From Palsa-504 sp963739135 (GTDB lineage Bacteria; Actinomycetota; Actinomycetes; Streptosporangiales; Streptosporangiaceae), in assembly GCA_963739135.1 (NCBI GenBank), contig CAVTZG010000017.1, positions 186,001-250,000 of the forward strand: a stretch of 64,000 nucleotides of DNA, written 5' to 3'. Below the pieces are notes generated by a model. The model was not told the origin of the DNA. It saw nothing but the letters and a program-made list of their open reading frames with translations, and did no database searches. The position numbers and the translations under genes were made by a program. Within the stretch, counting starts at the first letter, position 1. Every line of letters starts with the position of its first letter. Positions 17,927-25,226 of this stretch are shown here, piece after piece.

Positions 17927-19141
17927 TCACGCCGGCATCAGCCCGTGCCGGGGGAAGACGGCGTTGCGGGTGGCCATGATCGCCTGGTCGACTGGATGGC
18001 CTGGGTCGTAGCCGGACTCCCACGGCCTGAACACCGCGGGTGCCCCCTCGGTCATCTGTTCGGGTGCGGTCAGGCCGGTGCGCCGCGCGACATACTCCCG
18101 CCACGAGGCGGGGGTCGGCGTCCCTGGGTCGATCGGCTGGCCGGCGGCCTCGGCAAGCAGGTGCGCCCAGCTCCGCGGCACCACCTGCACCAGGTCATAC
18201 CCTCCGCCGCCGGTCAGCAGCCAGCGCCCGCCGGCCAGGTCGTGGGCCAGCGTGTGGATCGCGGCGTGGGCGGCGCGCTGCCCGTCAATGCTCAGCTCCA
18301 GGCGGGCCAGCGGATCCAGCCGGTGGGTGTCGGCCCCGTGCTGGCTGACCAGGACCTGCGGCCGGAACTGGGCCAGCAGAGGCGGGACGACCGCGTGGAA
18401 GGCGCGCAGCCAGCGGGCATCACCGGTGCCGGCGGGCAGCGCGACATTGACCGCAAACCCCTCCGCGCCGGGCCCGCCGGTCTCGGCGGGCAGCCCGGTG
18501 AACGGGAACATGTCCGCCGGGTGCTGGTGCACGCTGATCGTCAGCACCCGCGGATCGGACCAGAACGCGGCCTGCACCCCGTCGCCGTGGTGGGCGTCGA
18601 CGTCCACGTAGGCGATCCGCTCGGCGCCCTGTCCCAGCAGCCAGGCGATCGCCGCCGCGACGTCGTTGTAGACGCCGTACCCGCTGGCGCGGGCGGCCAT
18701 CGCGTGGTGCATGCCGCCCGCGATGCTGGCCCCGTGCCGGGCCGAGCCCGACCACACCGCACGGGCCGCGGCCAGGGTCGCCCCGGCCACCAGCGCCGAG
18801 GCCTGGTGCATGCCGGCAAATACCGGCTGGTCCCCGGTGCCCAGCCCGAACGCCCGCGCGTAGCGCTGCTGGGCCGCCTCCAAGCCGCGGGCACCAAGCT
18901 CATCGGCCCAGCCGCTGACCGTCCGCACCGCCGCGACGTACCCGGGGTCGTGCACCAGCTCCAGGTCGGCGTCGGTGGCCGGGGCCGGGGCGGCTACGGT
19001 CACGCCGGGCTGGCTCCACAGCCCGAACTCGCGCGCGAGCCGCATCGTCAGCTCCAGGCGCACCGGCGCCAGCGGATGGCCAGGCCCGAAGTGATAGTCA
19101 CTAAGCCGCTCGTCCCAGGCCACATGCACGGTGCAGGTCAT
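17927..19141 (-). CDS. acuC: AcuC-type histone deacetylase-family protein
   Basis: A 404-residue class I HDAC-fold hydrolase. It opens with the family start VAWDERLSDYHFGPGHPL. Active-site motifs follow: GGMHHAM (His-His dyad, about 143-149), DVDAHHGDGVQ (zinc Asp and His, about 178-188), VSQHGADTH (zinc Asp, about 265) and GGGGY. In Bacillus and other bacteria AcuC deacetylates acetyl-CoA synthetase and is linked to acetoin or acetate use; here no acetoin genes lie nearby, so the substrate is open. The frame is open for 79 more codons upstream, but those are Arg-rich; the start is set at the ATG of MTCTVHVAWDE. Confidence 0.9.
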   Translation of the reverse strand: MTCTVHVAWDERLSDYHFGPGHPLAPVRLELTMRLAREFGLWSQPGVTVAAPAPATDADLELVHDPGYVAAVRTVSGWADELGARGLEAAQQRYARAFGLGTGDQPVFAGMHQASALVAGATLAAARAVWSGSARHGASIAGGMHHAMAARASGYGVYNDVAAAIAWLLGQGAERIAYVDVDAHHGDGVQAAFWSDPRVLTISVHQHPADMFPFTGLPAETGGPGAEGFAVNVALPAGTGDARWLRAFHAVVPPLLAQFRPQVLVSQHGADTHRLDPLARLELSIDGQRAAHAAIHTLAHDLAGGRWLLTGGGGYDLVQVVPRSWAHLLAEAAGQPIDPGTPTPASWREYVARRTGLTAPEQMTEGAPAVFRPWESGYDPGHPVDQAIMATRNAVFPRHGLMPA

Positions 19142-19200
19142 CCAGCCACAACCCCTCTGCCGCCGTGCCGATTTGCGGCTTCGCCGGCCAGGCGCCCATC

Positions 19201-19944
19201 TTAAGCGGAGCCTGCCCGATAGCGGGTTTCCAGGTCCTGACCAGCCAGGGCGACTTCCTCTGCTACCGCGGCGAGAGCCCCGGCAGCGGCGACGATCCCG
19301 CTGCGCCACTCCTTCACTCGTTCCACCTGGCATTGCAGAGCCTGTTCGCGCCGCACAGATGCGCCGGTCTTTGCCCATTCCGGTGCGACTCTCGCCGCCG
19401 CGTACTCGAGCACGGCCACCAACCGATCGGCCTGGTCCTTGCTGGCGGACAGCAGATCACCTGACTGCTCCAGGGCCTGGGACAGGCGTCTTTGCTGGCT
19501 CTCCACGGACGCGTAGAGCTCCCGTGTGCGCTCGTCCTGCCCCATCTCTCGCTGACTGGCATTGCGCGCGCGCTCGTCGCGGGCCGGTGCCTGTGCGGCG
19601 CGAGTTGACGGACGCCCGCAGCGTATCGCCCTGATCGCGTCAAGGTGTTCTTTCACCTGCCGCAGCATCGGGCTCACGCAGCCCGTCTCGGTGCTGCGCC
19701 ACCCGCACGAGCAGGCGGCGAAGTAATCCTCATCACCGGTCAGGCGGCGCCAGCCATCCCAGCGGTGCCCAGCCGCCTTGCCCCGCAGCAAGTCGAGCTC
19801 GTCGTACGCCGGTTCGCATGATTCTGCCAGGGGGGCCAGGCTCATCCTCGCGCCTGGGCCCATAGCCGGGCCCCATGGCTGCCTGGTTATGGTGGCCTGC
19901 TCCTCTAGGTCCCTGGCCTCGGCGTTCTCATCCACGGGGCTCAT
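19201..19944 (-). CDS. hypothetical coiled-coil protein with a C-x-C segment
   Basis: About 247 residues. An early segment, WRRLTGDEDYFAACSCGWRS, then CVSPMLRQVKEHLDAI, looks like a short metal-binding or structural module seen in actinobacterial hypotheticals (CxCGW, then a VxxHL helix). The rest is a long charged helix (ERTRELYASVESQQRRLSQALEQSGDLLSASKDQ and onward) predicted as coiled coil. The start is ambiguous: GTG 19974, ATG 19944, or a GTG at about 19935 that has AGGGGG at a good distance. It lies 59 bases upstream of acuC on the same strand and may be cotranscribed. Function unknown. Confidence 0.6.
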   Translation of the reverse strand: MSPVDENAEARDLEEQATITRQPWGPAMGPGARMSLAPLAESCEPAYDELDLLRGKAAGHRWDGWRRLTGDEDYFAACSCGWRSTETGCVSPMLRQVKEHLDAIRAIRCGRPSTRAAQAPARDERARNASQREMGQDERTRELYASVESQQRRLSQALEQSGDLLSASKDQADRLVAVLEYAAARVAPEWAKTGASVRREQALQCQVERVKEWRSGIVAAAGALAAVAEEVALAGQDLETRYRAGSA

Positions 19945-19974
19945 CCCCCTAGACCGTGCCACTGAATGCACCAC

Positions 19975-20149
19975 CTGGAGGACAGCGGTCTTTCAATCGA
20001 CCACGTCCACCTGTATCAAGCTATGCCCAGGCGCAGCTGAGGTAAGGGTCCTTGGTCACGTCGCACCAGAGGCCAGGGTCCATGGCTGTATCCGCTCCTG
20101 CCCGATGCCCGCAAAGCCGCGCCCGGCTAGATCGCCCGCTATCTCGGCA
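19975..20149. other. Short intergenic region
   Basis: It contains the decayed 3' side of the methyltransferase remnant and no clear signal. Confidence 0.3.
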
Positions 20150-20340
20150 CTGGACCTGGCAGATGCCCGCCTCCTCGACTAGGAAACGGACGGCGCGAGC
20201 CAGGAAGTTCTTGTCGGCCCGAGCCGCTGCCTGGGCGCCGGGCACCACAGCGAGCAGGCGCTCAGCGAAACGCCGGTCGTCTTCATAGTTGTCCATGCCG
20301 CCCAGGTAGTGTCCATCGCCAACTTCGCAGCCGGACAGCG
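20150..20340 (-). pseudogene. S-adenosylmethionine methyltransferase (DUF574 type), N-terminal remnant
   Basis: YLGGMDNYEDDRRFAERLL followed by AAARADKNFLARAVRFLVEEAGI is the N-terminal signature of actinobacterial DUF574 (Methyltransf_19) proteins, normally YLLGGKDNFxADR...RxxRxFLxRAVRxLxxEAGI. After EAGICQ the SAM-binding motif LDIGTG that should follow is absent, and the frame continues without likeness to 20021. There is no clean start. It is a truncated copy, probably left by deletion. Confidence 0.65.
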
Positions 20341-20485
20341 GGAGCCCGGGTGACTGGAGGCGGCGCGGACAGCAGGCCCATGCAGGCGCTGGAAGGCCCG
20401 GCTGGCCGGGACCGCTGGCCCTGGCCTGGCGCGAACGTTACCCGCCCGGCGTGGGGTTGACGCGGTGCCCGCAGTCATCTGCCGT

Positions 20486-21820
20486 TCACCGGGCGGGGCT
20501 TTGGGTCATGTGGCTGATGAACCAGTCCCGGGCCAGCGCGGCGGCGGCCTCCAGGGTGCCCGGCTCCTCGAACAGGTGGGTGGCGCCGGGCACAACAGCC
20601 AGGTCGTTCTCGCAGCGCAGCTCGGCCTGGGCTCGGCGGTTGAGGTCTAGCACAACCTCGTCATGCGCGCCGACGATGAGCAGCACCGGCGCGGTCACGG
20701 CCGCAAGCCGTGGGCGGGCAAGGTCGGGGCGGCCGCCGCGGGACACCACGGCCGCGATGTCAATGCCGGACTCGGCCGCCGCCCGCAGCGCCGCCGCGGC
20801 GCCGGTGCTGGCACCGAAGTAGCCGACAGCGGCCCGGGCCGCGCGTGGCTGGGCGCGCAGCCATCCGGTGACCTCGACCAGGCGCCCGGCGAGCAGGCCG
20901 ATGTCGAACACGTTGGCCCGGTCAAGTTCCTCCTCGGGGGTGAGCAGGTCGAACAGCAGCGTGCCCAGGCCGGCATCGTTCAGGACGCCGGCGACATACC
21001 GGTTGCGGGGACTGTGCCTGCCGCTGCCACTGCCATGGGCGAAGACCACGACACCCCGGGGGTTCTCCGGCACGGCCAGGGAGCCCGCCAGCCGGACGGC
21101 GCCGGCCTGGGGCTCCACGTCCTCGCTGCGGGCCGGCGGGTCAGCGCTGCTGGCGGCGGCGGTGCTCGCGTGCGCCGAGGCCTGCCAGGCGGCGGCACGC
21201 TCGAGGTAGGCGAGGACCTCCTTGTCGGACACCTGGGGGAACTCACCGTAGAACTGCCCAATGGCGAAGAAATTGCCCGGAGTCTCCACGCACACCAGTT
21301 CGTCGGCATCGGCGCCCATCCTGGCCTGCCACCCGGGCGGCGCGACGGGCACGGCGAGCACCACCCGCGCCGCTCCCTGCGCCCGGGCGATCTGGCAGGC
21401 GGCCCGGGCCGTCGACCCGGTGGCGATGCCGTCATCGACCACCACGGCGACCTGGCCGTCCAGCGGCTGGCGTGGCCGCCGCACCCGGTAGCGCGCAGCC
21501 CGGGCCTTCACCGCAGCCTGCTCCCGGGCCAGGACCGCCGCGAACTCGCTGTCCGAGACCCCGGCCGCGTCGACGATCTCGGGGTTGATGACCCGCGCCC
21601 CGTCCTCCGCGACCGCGCCCATGCCCAGCTCGGGCTGGAACGGCACCCCGAGCTTGCGCACCACGATGACATCCAGCGGCGCGGCCAGCGCCTGCGCTAC
21701 CTGGAACGCGACCGGGACGCCGCCCCGCGGCAGGCCGAGGACAACCACGGGCTCGCCCCGCAGGTACCCCAGCTGGGCGGCTAGCCGCCGTCCCGCATCA
21801 TCACGATCGGCGAAAACCAT
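20486..21820 (-). CDS. phosphoribosyltransferase-dienelactone hydrolase fusion protein
   Basis: A 444-residue two-domain protein. Residues 1-210 are a type I phosphoribosyltransferase: LPRGGVPVAFQVAQAL, VRKLGVP, and the PRPP loop VVVDDGIATGSTA (127-139). Residues about 245-440 are a dienelactone-hydrolase-like alpha/beta hydrolase: HGSGSGRHSPRN, nucleophile GASTG (Ser339), acid in VGAHDEVV and His in GATHLFEE. Such fusions are annotated in actinobacteria and some proteobacteria, but the joint role is not established. The start with GAGGAG inside a perfect hairpin just upstream argues for this ATG. No operon partner is seen. Confidence 0.88.
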   Translation of the reverse strand: MVFADRDDAGRRLAAQLGYLRGEPVVVLGLPRGGVPVAFQVAQALAAPLDVIVVRKLGVPFQPELGMGAVAEDGARVINPEIVDAAGVSDSEFAAVLAREQAAVKARAARYRVRRPRQPLDGQVAVVVDDGIATGSTARAACQIARAQGAARVVLAVPVAPPGWQARMGADADELVCVETPGNFFAIGQFYGEFPQVSDKEVLAYLERAAAWQASAHASTAAASSADPPARSEDVEPQAGAVRLAGSLAVPENPRGVVVFAHGSGSGRHSPRNRYVAGVLNDAGLGTLLFDLLTPEEELDRANVFDIGLLAGRLVEVTGWLRAQPRAARAAVGYFGASTGAAAALRAAAESGIDIAAVVSRGGRPDLARPRLAAVTAPVLLIVGAHDEVVLDLNRRAQAELRCENDLAVVPGATHLFEEPGTLEAAAALARDWFISHMTQSPAR

Positions 21821-21823
21821 GGC

Positions 21824-21841
21824 AACTCCTCGTGAGGAGTT
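21824..21841 (-). promoter_or_regulatory. palindrome covering the ribosome-binding site
   Basis: AACTCCTC-GT-GAGGAGTT is a perfect 8-bp inverted repeat with a 2-base centre, ending 3 bases before the ATG of the fusion gene. On the coding strand one arm is the Shine-Dalgarno GAGGAG. It may be an RNA hairpin that hides the site or an operator. Confidence 0.5.
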
Positions 21842-22094
21842 TCCTCGCGGCCAGGCCGGCACCGCCAGGGACCATGGTCACCTCCGGGCCGGCGCCCGGC
21901 TGCGGCCAGGGCCGGACGCTCGGGCGATACTGGCCAGGCAAGCACGCGGCCCGGGCGGTGTCCCTCCTGCCGGTGGCCGACACCGCCGCGAGCGTCCTGG
22001 CGCGGGGCGGCGGGCGCCTCGGGGCGTCGATGGCCGTGCTGGACGTTTCCCGCCGAACGTATGACCCGCCGTTTGCGGGGATCTGCTGGCGGTT
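21842..22094. other. Intergenic region with no recognised gene
   Basis: It lies upstream of the fusion gene and should hold its promoter. Open frames lack motifs. Confidence 0.3.
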
Positions 22095-22205
22095 GATCAC
22101 CTGGACCTGGTGGTGTCGCACAGTGCCGTGTGCGGCCTCCTGGGCGGGACGGCGCGGGCAAGACCACCACGATCAAGATGCTGATCACACTGCCGGCGCC
22201 CCGGT
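22095..22205 (+). pseudogene. ABC transporter ATPase fragment (Walker A region)
   Basis: LDLVVSHSAVCGLLG is followed, one frame away, by GAGKTTTIKMLITLPAP. Together these are the strand, P-loop and following helix of a DrrA/CcmA-type ABC ATPase, normally LVVPxGxVYGLLGPNGAGKTTTIKML. Nothing before or after belongs to the family. About 110 bases of an export ATPase gene survive. Confidence 0.55.
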
Positions 22206-22348
22206 GAGGGCACCGCCTCCAGACCGCGGCACCGTTCACGCACGCCGCACTCACCGCGAGCTGTAAATGACACCATCAGAACGCCGCACCGAACCGGACC
22301 ATCTGCACGAGAACTTTGCACACCGTCGATGAGGCTGACCGCCACGCC

Positions 22349-22446
22349 CGATTCGGCGATCAGGTCGCTGGTGCTCTCGAGCATCTGCAACGCAGTGTCC
22401 CCATCGCTGGTCACGGCCAGTACGCGATATCCGCCGTTCTGCCCGG
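22349..22446. repeat. dispersed repeat, copy D
   Basis: ATTCGGCGATCAGGTCGCTGG to ATATCCGCCGTTCTG. The left border word is identical to copy C and the right border to copies A and B. It lies between two gene fragments. Confidence 0.55.
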
Positions 22447-22546
22447 TCGGCGCTGCCTTCGCGATCATCAGTGCGGATATGCAGAATGGGCTGGTCTGTG
22501 CGGCTGCTTGCACAGCTCATGCCTCCAGGTATCCTCCACTGAGCGG

Positions 22547-23104
22547 TCAGTCGCTGGTGAGGGCGCGTGAAGTACGTCGCCATGCCCGGGCGTGCGCGCC
22601 GACCCCCGCCTCCAGCTCGGCGACGACGAGCTCACTCGTGCTGGTGTCACATTGGCAGGCCCACGTCCCTTCGGGCCTGACGACCCCGGCCGGAGGATGT
22701 CCGGCCTGTGCAGGACCGGCGTAGCTGATCCAGACGGAGTTCTCGGCGGCGTGGCCGGCCGCCTCGACGGCGAATACACCGGGGGTTCCCGGGTTGCCCG
22801 CGGTTGAGAACAGCACGCAGTCGACGTCGAGTACCTCGTAAGCGGAGAAGAGCTCTGCGTAGTGGGTCTCCATGCCGAGCGCGCAGCCGAACCGCATGCC
22901 GCGGGCCGTGAAGACCAGCGGGTCACGTCCCGCGCGTACATCAGCGTCGCCTTGGTCCTGGAGAGCATACGCTCGTCGTAGCGTCCGACGACCTCGCCGC
23001 GGTCGGAGATGACGTATGCGCAGTTGTGCGGGCGCTCATCGCCGGCCGTGTGGTGGATACCGCCTGCGACGGCCCAGATCCTGAGCTGGCCGGCCAGGCA
23101 GGCG
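22547..23104 (-). pseudogene. carbon-nitrogen hydrolase (nitrilase family) fragment, frameshifted
   Basis: Reading toward lower coordinates: GIACLAGQLRIWAVAGGIH, RPHNCAYVISDRGEVVGRYDERMLSRTKATLMYA (the strand with the catalytic Lys region), then, after a frameshift near 22900, RGMRFGCALGMETHYAELFSAYEVLDVDCVLFSTAG (catalytic Cys region) and HAAENSVWISYAGPA. This is the central and C-terminal two thirds of a nitrilase-superfamily amidase. The Glu-bearing N-terminus is missing, being replaced by the NmrA-like fragment. It is non-functional. Confidence 0.7.
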
Positions 23105-23369
23105 ATCCCCGGGTGGCGATTCCGGCCTCGGCGTTCGATCGCGGACCCAGGGCGGAGAGCACGGCGTCGGCTCCTTGGACCGCGGACCTGAGCGTTGCCG
23201 GGTCCGGGGCCGCCAGGTCGGCTGTGACGACGCGTACCTGGCTGGACAGCTCGCCGGGCAGTTTCTGGGGGTGGCGGACGACCGCGGTGACGTCGTGACC
23301 CGCATCGACGGCCTGTTCGAGGATCTGTCGGCCGATGCCGCCGGTCGCTGCGAAGATCGTGAGTTTCAT
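23105..23369 (-). pseudogene. NAD(P)H-binding NmrA/SDR-like protein, N-terminal fragment
   Basis: An ATG with GGAG 6 bases upstream begins MKLTIFAATGGIGRQILEQA, a classical Rossmann start, followed by GHDVTAVVRHPQKL, VRVVTADLAAPD and GADAVLSALGPRS. After about 88 codons it joins nitrilase sequence and loses its frame. The half after the first nucleotide-binding domain is absent. A different C-terminal fragment of a similar protein lies just upstream at 23401-23571. Confidence 0.7.
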
Positions 23370-23400
23370 CTGGCGCTCCATGGGTTGGCTAGGGGTGTGT

Positions 23401-23571
23401 TCAGTTCCGGAAAGCGGTGGCGTGGTCGGCCGCCCATTGGGCGAAGGTGAGCGCGGGGCGGCCCAGTACCTGCTGCACGGTGTCTGAGGACGGTCCCGGC
23501 CGCTTGGCGTAATGGGCCAGGGAGCCGAGCAACCTGTCGGGGATCTCCTCAGGAAGGCCCTGGCTGATCAT
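23401..23571 (-). pseudogene. NmrA-like protein, C-terminal fragment
   Basis: A 56-codon frame MISQGLPEEIPDRLLGSLA...RPGPSSDTVQQVLGRPALTFAQWAADHA resembles the C-terminal tail of NmrA-family NAD(P)-binding proteins, where LPEEIPDRLLGSLADYAxRPGPxSDTV...FAxWAxxHA is common. Its ATG overlaps the stop of the truncated VOC gene (ATGA). It may be translated as an orphan peptide, but no function is expected. Confidence 0.55.
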
Positions 23572-23810
23572 GGCCCGCCTGCCTTCCCGGCGGCGGGCAG
23601 ATCGGTGCGCCAGTGCCCGATGACATGGCCGGTGCCGTCGCTGAAGCTGGGCTCTTGCGGGTCGCCGCGCAGCCGCCAGCCGAACACGGCCCGGTAGAAC
23701 TCGGCCGACTGTGCGACGTCCCGTGAGGGTATCTGCAGGTAGGACACGCCACCGGGCCGGGCCACGGTGCCTTCGACGCCTGGTTCGGCAGGTGAACTCT
23801 GGTCGGTCAT
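23568..23810 (-). pseudogene. VOC (glyoxalase-like) protein, truncated
   Basis: MTDQSSPAEP leads into GGVSYLQIPSRDVAQSAEFYRAVFGW and SFSDGTGHVIGHWRTDLPAAG, the first beta-alpha-beta-beta-beta module of a VOC-fold protein. It stops at 80 codons, while family members have about 120-140 with a second module. The sequence after LPAAGKAG joins the NmrA C-terminal fragment. The truncation is by deletion, not by a point change. Confidence 0.65.
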
Positions 23811-23888
23811 CGCCGGTCGCCTGACTTCGAAGAGCCCCAAGTCTGCCTTGTCCGTTGACCGGGGCACGAGCCCGGGGAGTACCGGCCG

Positions 23889-24065
23889 TTACCGGTCGTC
23901 CTCGCGGTACGGGACTTCCTGGCGCTGTTCGAGCACGTCTTCTTCGGGCTCGTCGCCGGGAATACCTGCTGGCGTCGAGGGCTGCTCGCGATCCTCGGCG
24001 TCATAGTCGGCGTACTCGTCGTCGGCGTACTCATCCTCGGGGTTGCTGTCGGTGCTGGATGTCAT
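23889..24065 (-). CDS. small acidic protein, hypothetical
   Basis: 58 residues, strongly acidic (EDEYADDEYADYDAEDREQ), then PAGIPGDEPEEDVLEQRQEVP. Short acidic proteins ending in EADVLEQxxxV-like sequence are common hypothetical proteins in actinobacteria; that likeness is the reason to call it. It is probably disordered. The ATG at 24065 is preferred to one 12 codons upstream because similarity to that type starts here. No function can be offered. Confidence 0.5.
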   Translation of the reverse strand: MTSSTDSNPEDEYADDEYADYDAEDREQPSTPAGIPGDEPEEDVLEQRQEVPYREDDR

Positions 24066-24180
24066 GGCTGCGAGTCTTGCTTGCAGGTGCCCGGGACGCA
24101 AACAGGCGGCCCGCGCCGGTGCCAGGCAGGTCGGTCACCACCGTCCTGGGCCGCCCGGAGGCGTCGCTGCCGCGATTTCG

Positions 24181-24678
24181 TCACCGGCAGCGCGGATCAG
24201 CGGACAGCAGGTCTGGTGAGCGGGGTTGAACGGGAAGCCGGTCAGCCGTCGCCTTAGGCTGCTGGCCCGTGGCCGGGCGTGCGGTCGCGCCGCGTAGCCA
24301 CATGCCGCTGACCAGGCCGGCCAGTACAAGCAGGCCGCCCAGGCCGCCGGTGGCGATCATGGCGACCGCCGCGCCCGGGCAGGCCCCGGTCAGGCCGAAC
24401 CCGGCGCCGAAGATCGCGGCGCCGTAGAGGTGGGGGCGGCGGGCAGGTCCGTGCGGCAGGCGCAGGGGGCCGCCGTACCGGGTGGTCCCGGCGCGGCGCA
24501 GCAGCGCCAGGCCGGCGGCCGCCACCGCTACCGCGGAGCCGAAAACGGCGAACAGGTACCAGCTGCGCAATAGCAGCGCCTGGTGGATGGTGGTGTAGTT
24601 GCCGAACCCGCTGCCGGTGACCAGGAACCCGAAGGCGATCCCGACCCCGATGGTGCTGGCGCGGGCGCCGCGGTTCAC
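24181..24678 (-). CDS. YeeE/YedE family transporter half, second gene
   Basis: A 165-residue membrane protein starting at a GTG that overlaps the stop of the preceding gene (GTGA). It has about four hydrophobic segments: STIGVGIAFGFLVTGSGF, SWYLFAVFGSAVAVAAAGLALL, YGAAIFGAGFGLTGACPGAAVAM and GGLLVLAGLVSGMWL. The motif GLTGACPGA carries the conserved Cys of YeeE/YedE proteins, which move thiosulfate or other sulfur species through a Cys pathway. The two genes probably form one split transporter. The last 25 residues are polar. Confidence 0.8.
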   Translation of the reverse strand: MNRGARASTIGVGIAFGFLVTGSGFGNYTTIHQALLLRSWYLFAVFGSAVAVAAAGLALLRRAGTTRYGGPLRLPHGPARRPHLYGAAIFGAGFGLTGACPGAAVAMIATGGLGGLLVLAGLVSGMWLRGATARPATGQQPKATADRLPVQPRSPDLLSADPRCR

Positions 24679-25148
24679 AGCGCGCCGCCGGTCAGCGCGT
24701 GCGCGGCGAACGTGACGGCGACCGCGACGGCGAAGAATGTCGCGGTGGCGGCGAGGGAGTCCGGCGAGCCGGCGGCGCAGCCGGATAGCCCGTGCCCGGA
24801 TGTGCAGCCCTCGGCGCAGCGGGCCCCGTAGCCCAGCGCCAGCCCGCCGGCCGCGAGCACCGGGAGCAGCACCGCGGCGGGCACGGTCCTGGACAGCACC
24901 GGATAGCCGGTCAGCCGGGTGGCTGAGCCCAGCACGCCCGCGACCAGCGCGCCGCCGATCAGGGCGGCGAGGAACTCGACTCGCCAGCGTTCCCCGCGCC
25001 AGCCTTCGATCGGGGCGATCACCGCCGCCAGCCAGGCGCCGGAGACCCCGAGGCGGCGGTTTGCCAGCCCGTAGAGGGCGGCTATGCACAGGCCCAGGGC
25101 CGGCCCGGCCAGCCACCACGGCAGCAGCGCCGGGAGCAGTTTCAGCAT
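24675..25148 (-). CDS. YeeE/YedE family transporter half, first gene
   Basis: A 157-residue membrane protein. AGGAGG lies 8 bases before the ATG at 25148, which is therefore preferred over one 18 codons upstream. Hydrophobic segments include ALLPWWLAGPALGLCIAALYGL and FLAALIGGALVAGVLGSA. The signature ARCAEGCTSGHGLSG has both conserved Cys of the GCTSGHGLSG motif for sulfur-species transport. Translation is coupled to the second gene by GTGA. The HD-GYP/LuxR regulator ends 78 bases upstream on the same strand, so the three may be cotranscribed. Confidence 0.85.
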   Translation of the reverse strand: MLKLLPALLPWWLAGPALGLCIAALYGLANRRLGVSGAWLAAVIAPIEGWRGERWRVEFLAALIGGALVAGVLGSATRLTGYPVLSRTVPAAVLLPVLAAGGLALGYGARCAEGCTSGHGLSGCAAGSPDSLAATATFFAVAVAVTFAAHALTGGAL

Positions 25149-25226
25149 CGTGACCACCTCCTGCTGGTTCGCGTCAGGACCGACGCTAGGGGTGGCCGAC
25201 ACGCCGCCGGTAGCCGGGAAAACTCC

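Noticed and set aside
17906..19204. A 432-codon plus-strand frame
   Set aside because: Antisense of acuC, whose zinc and His-dyad motifs are plain.
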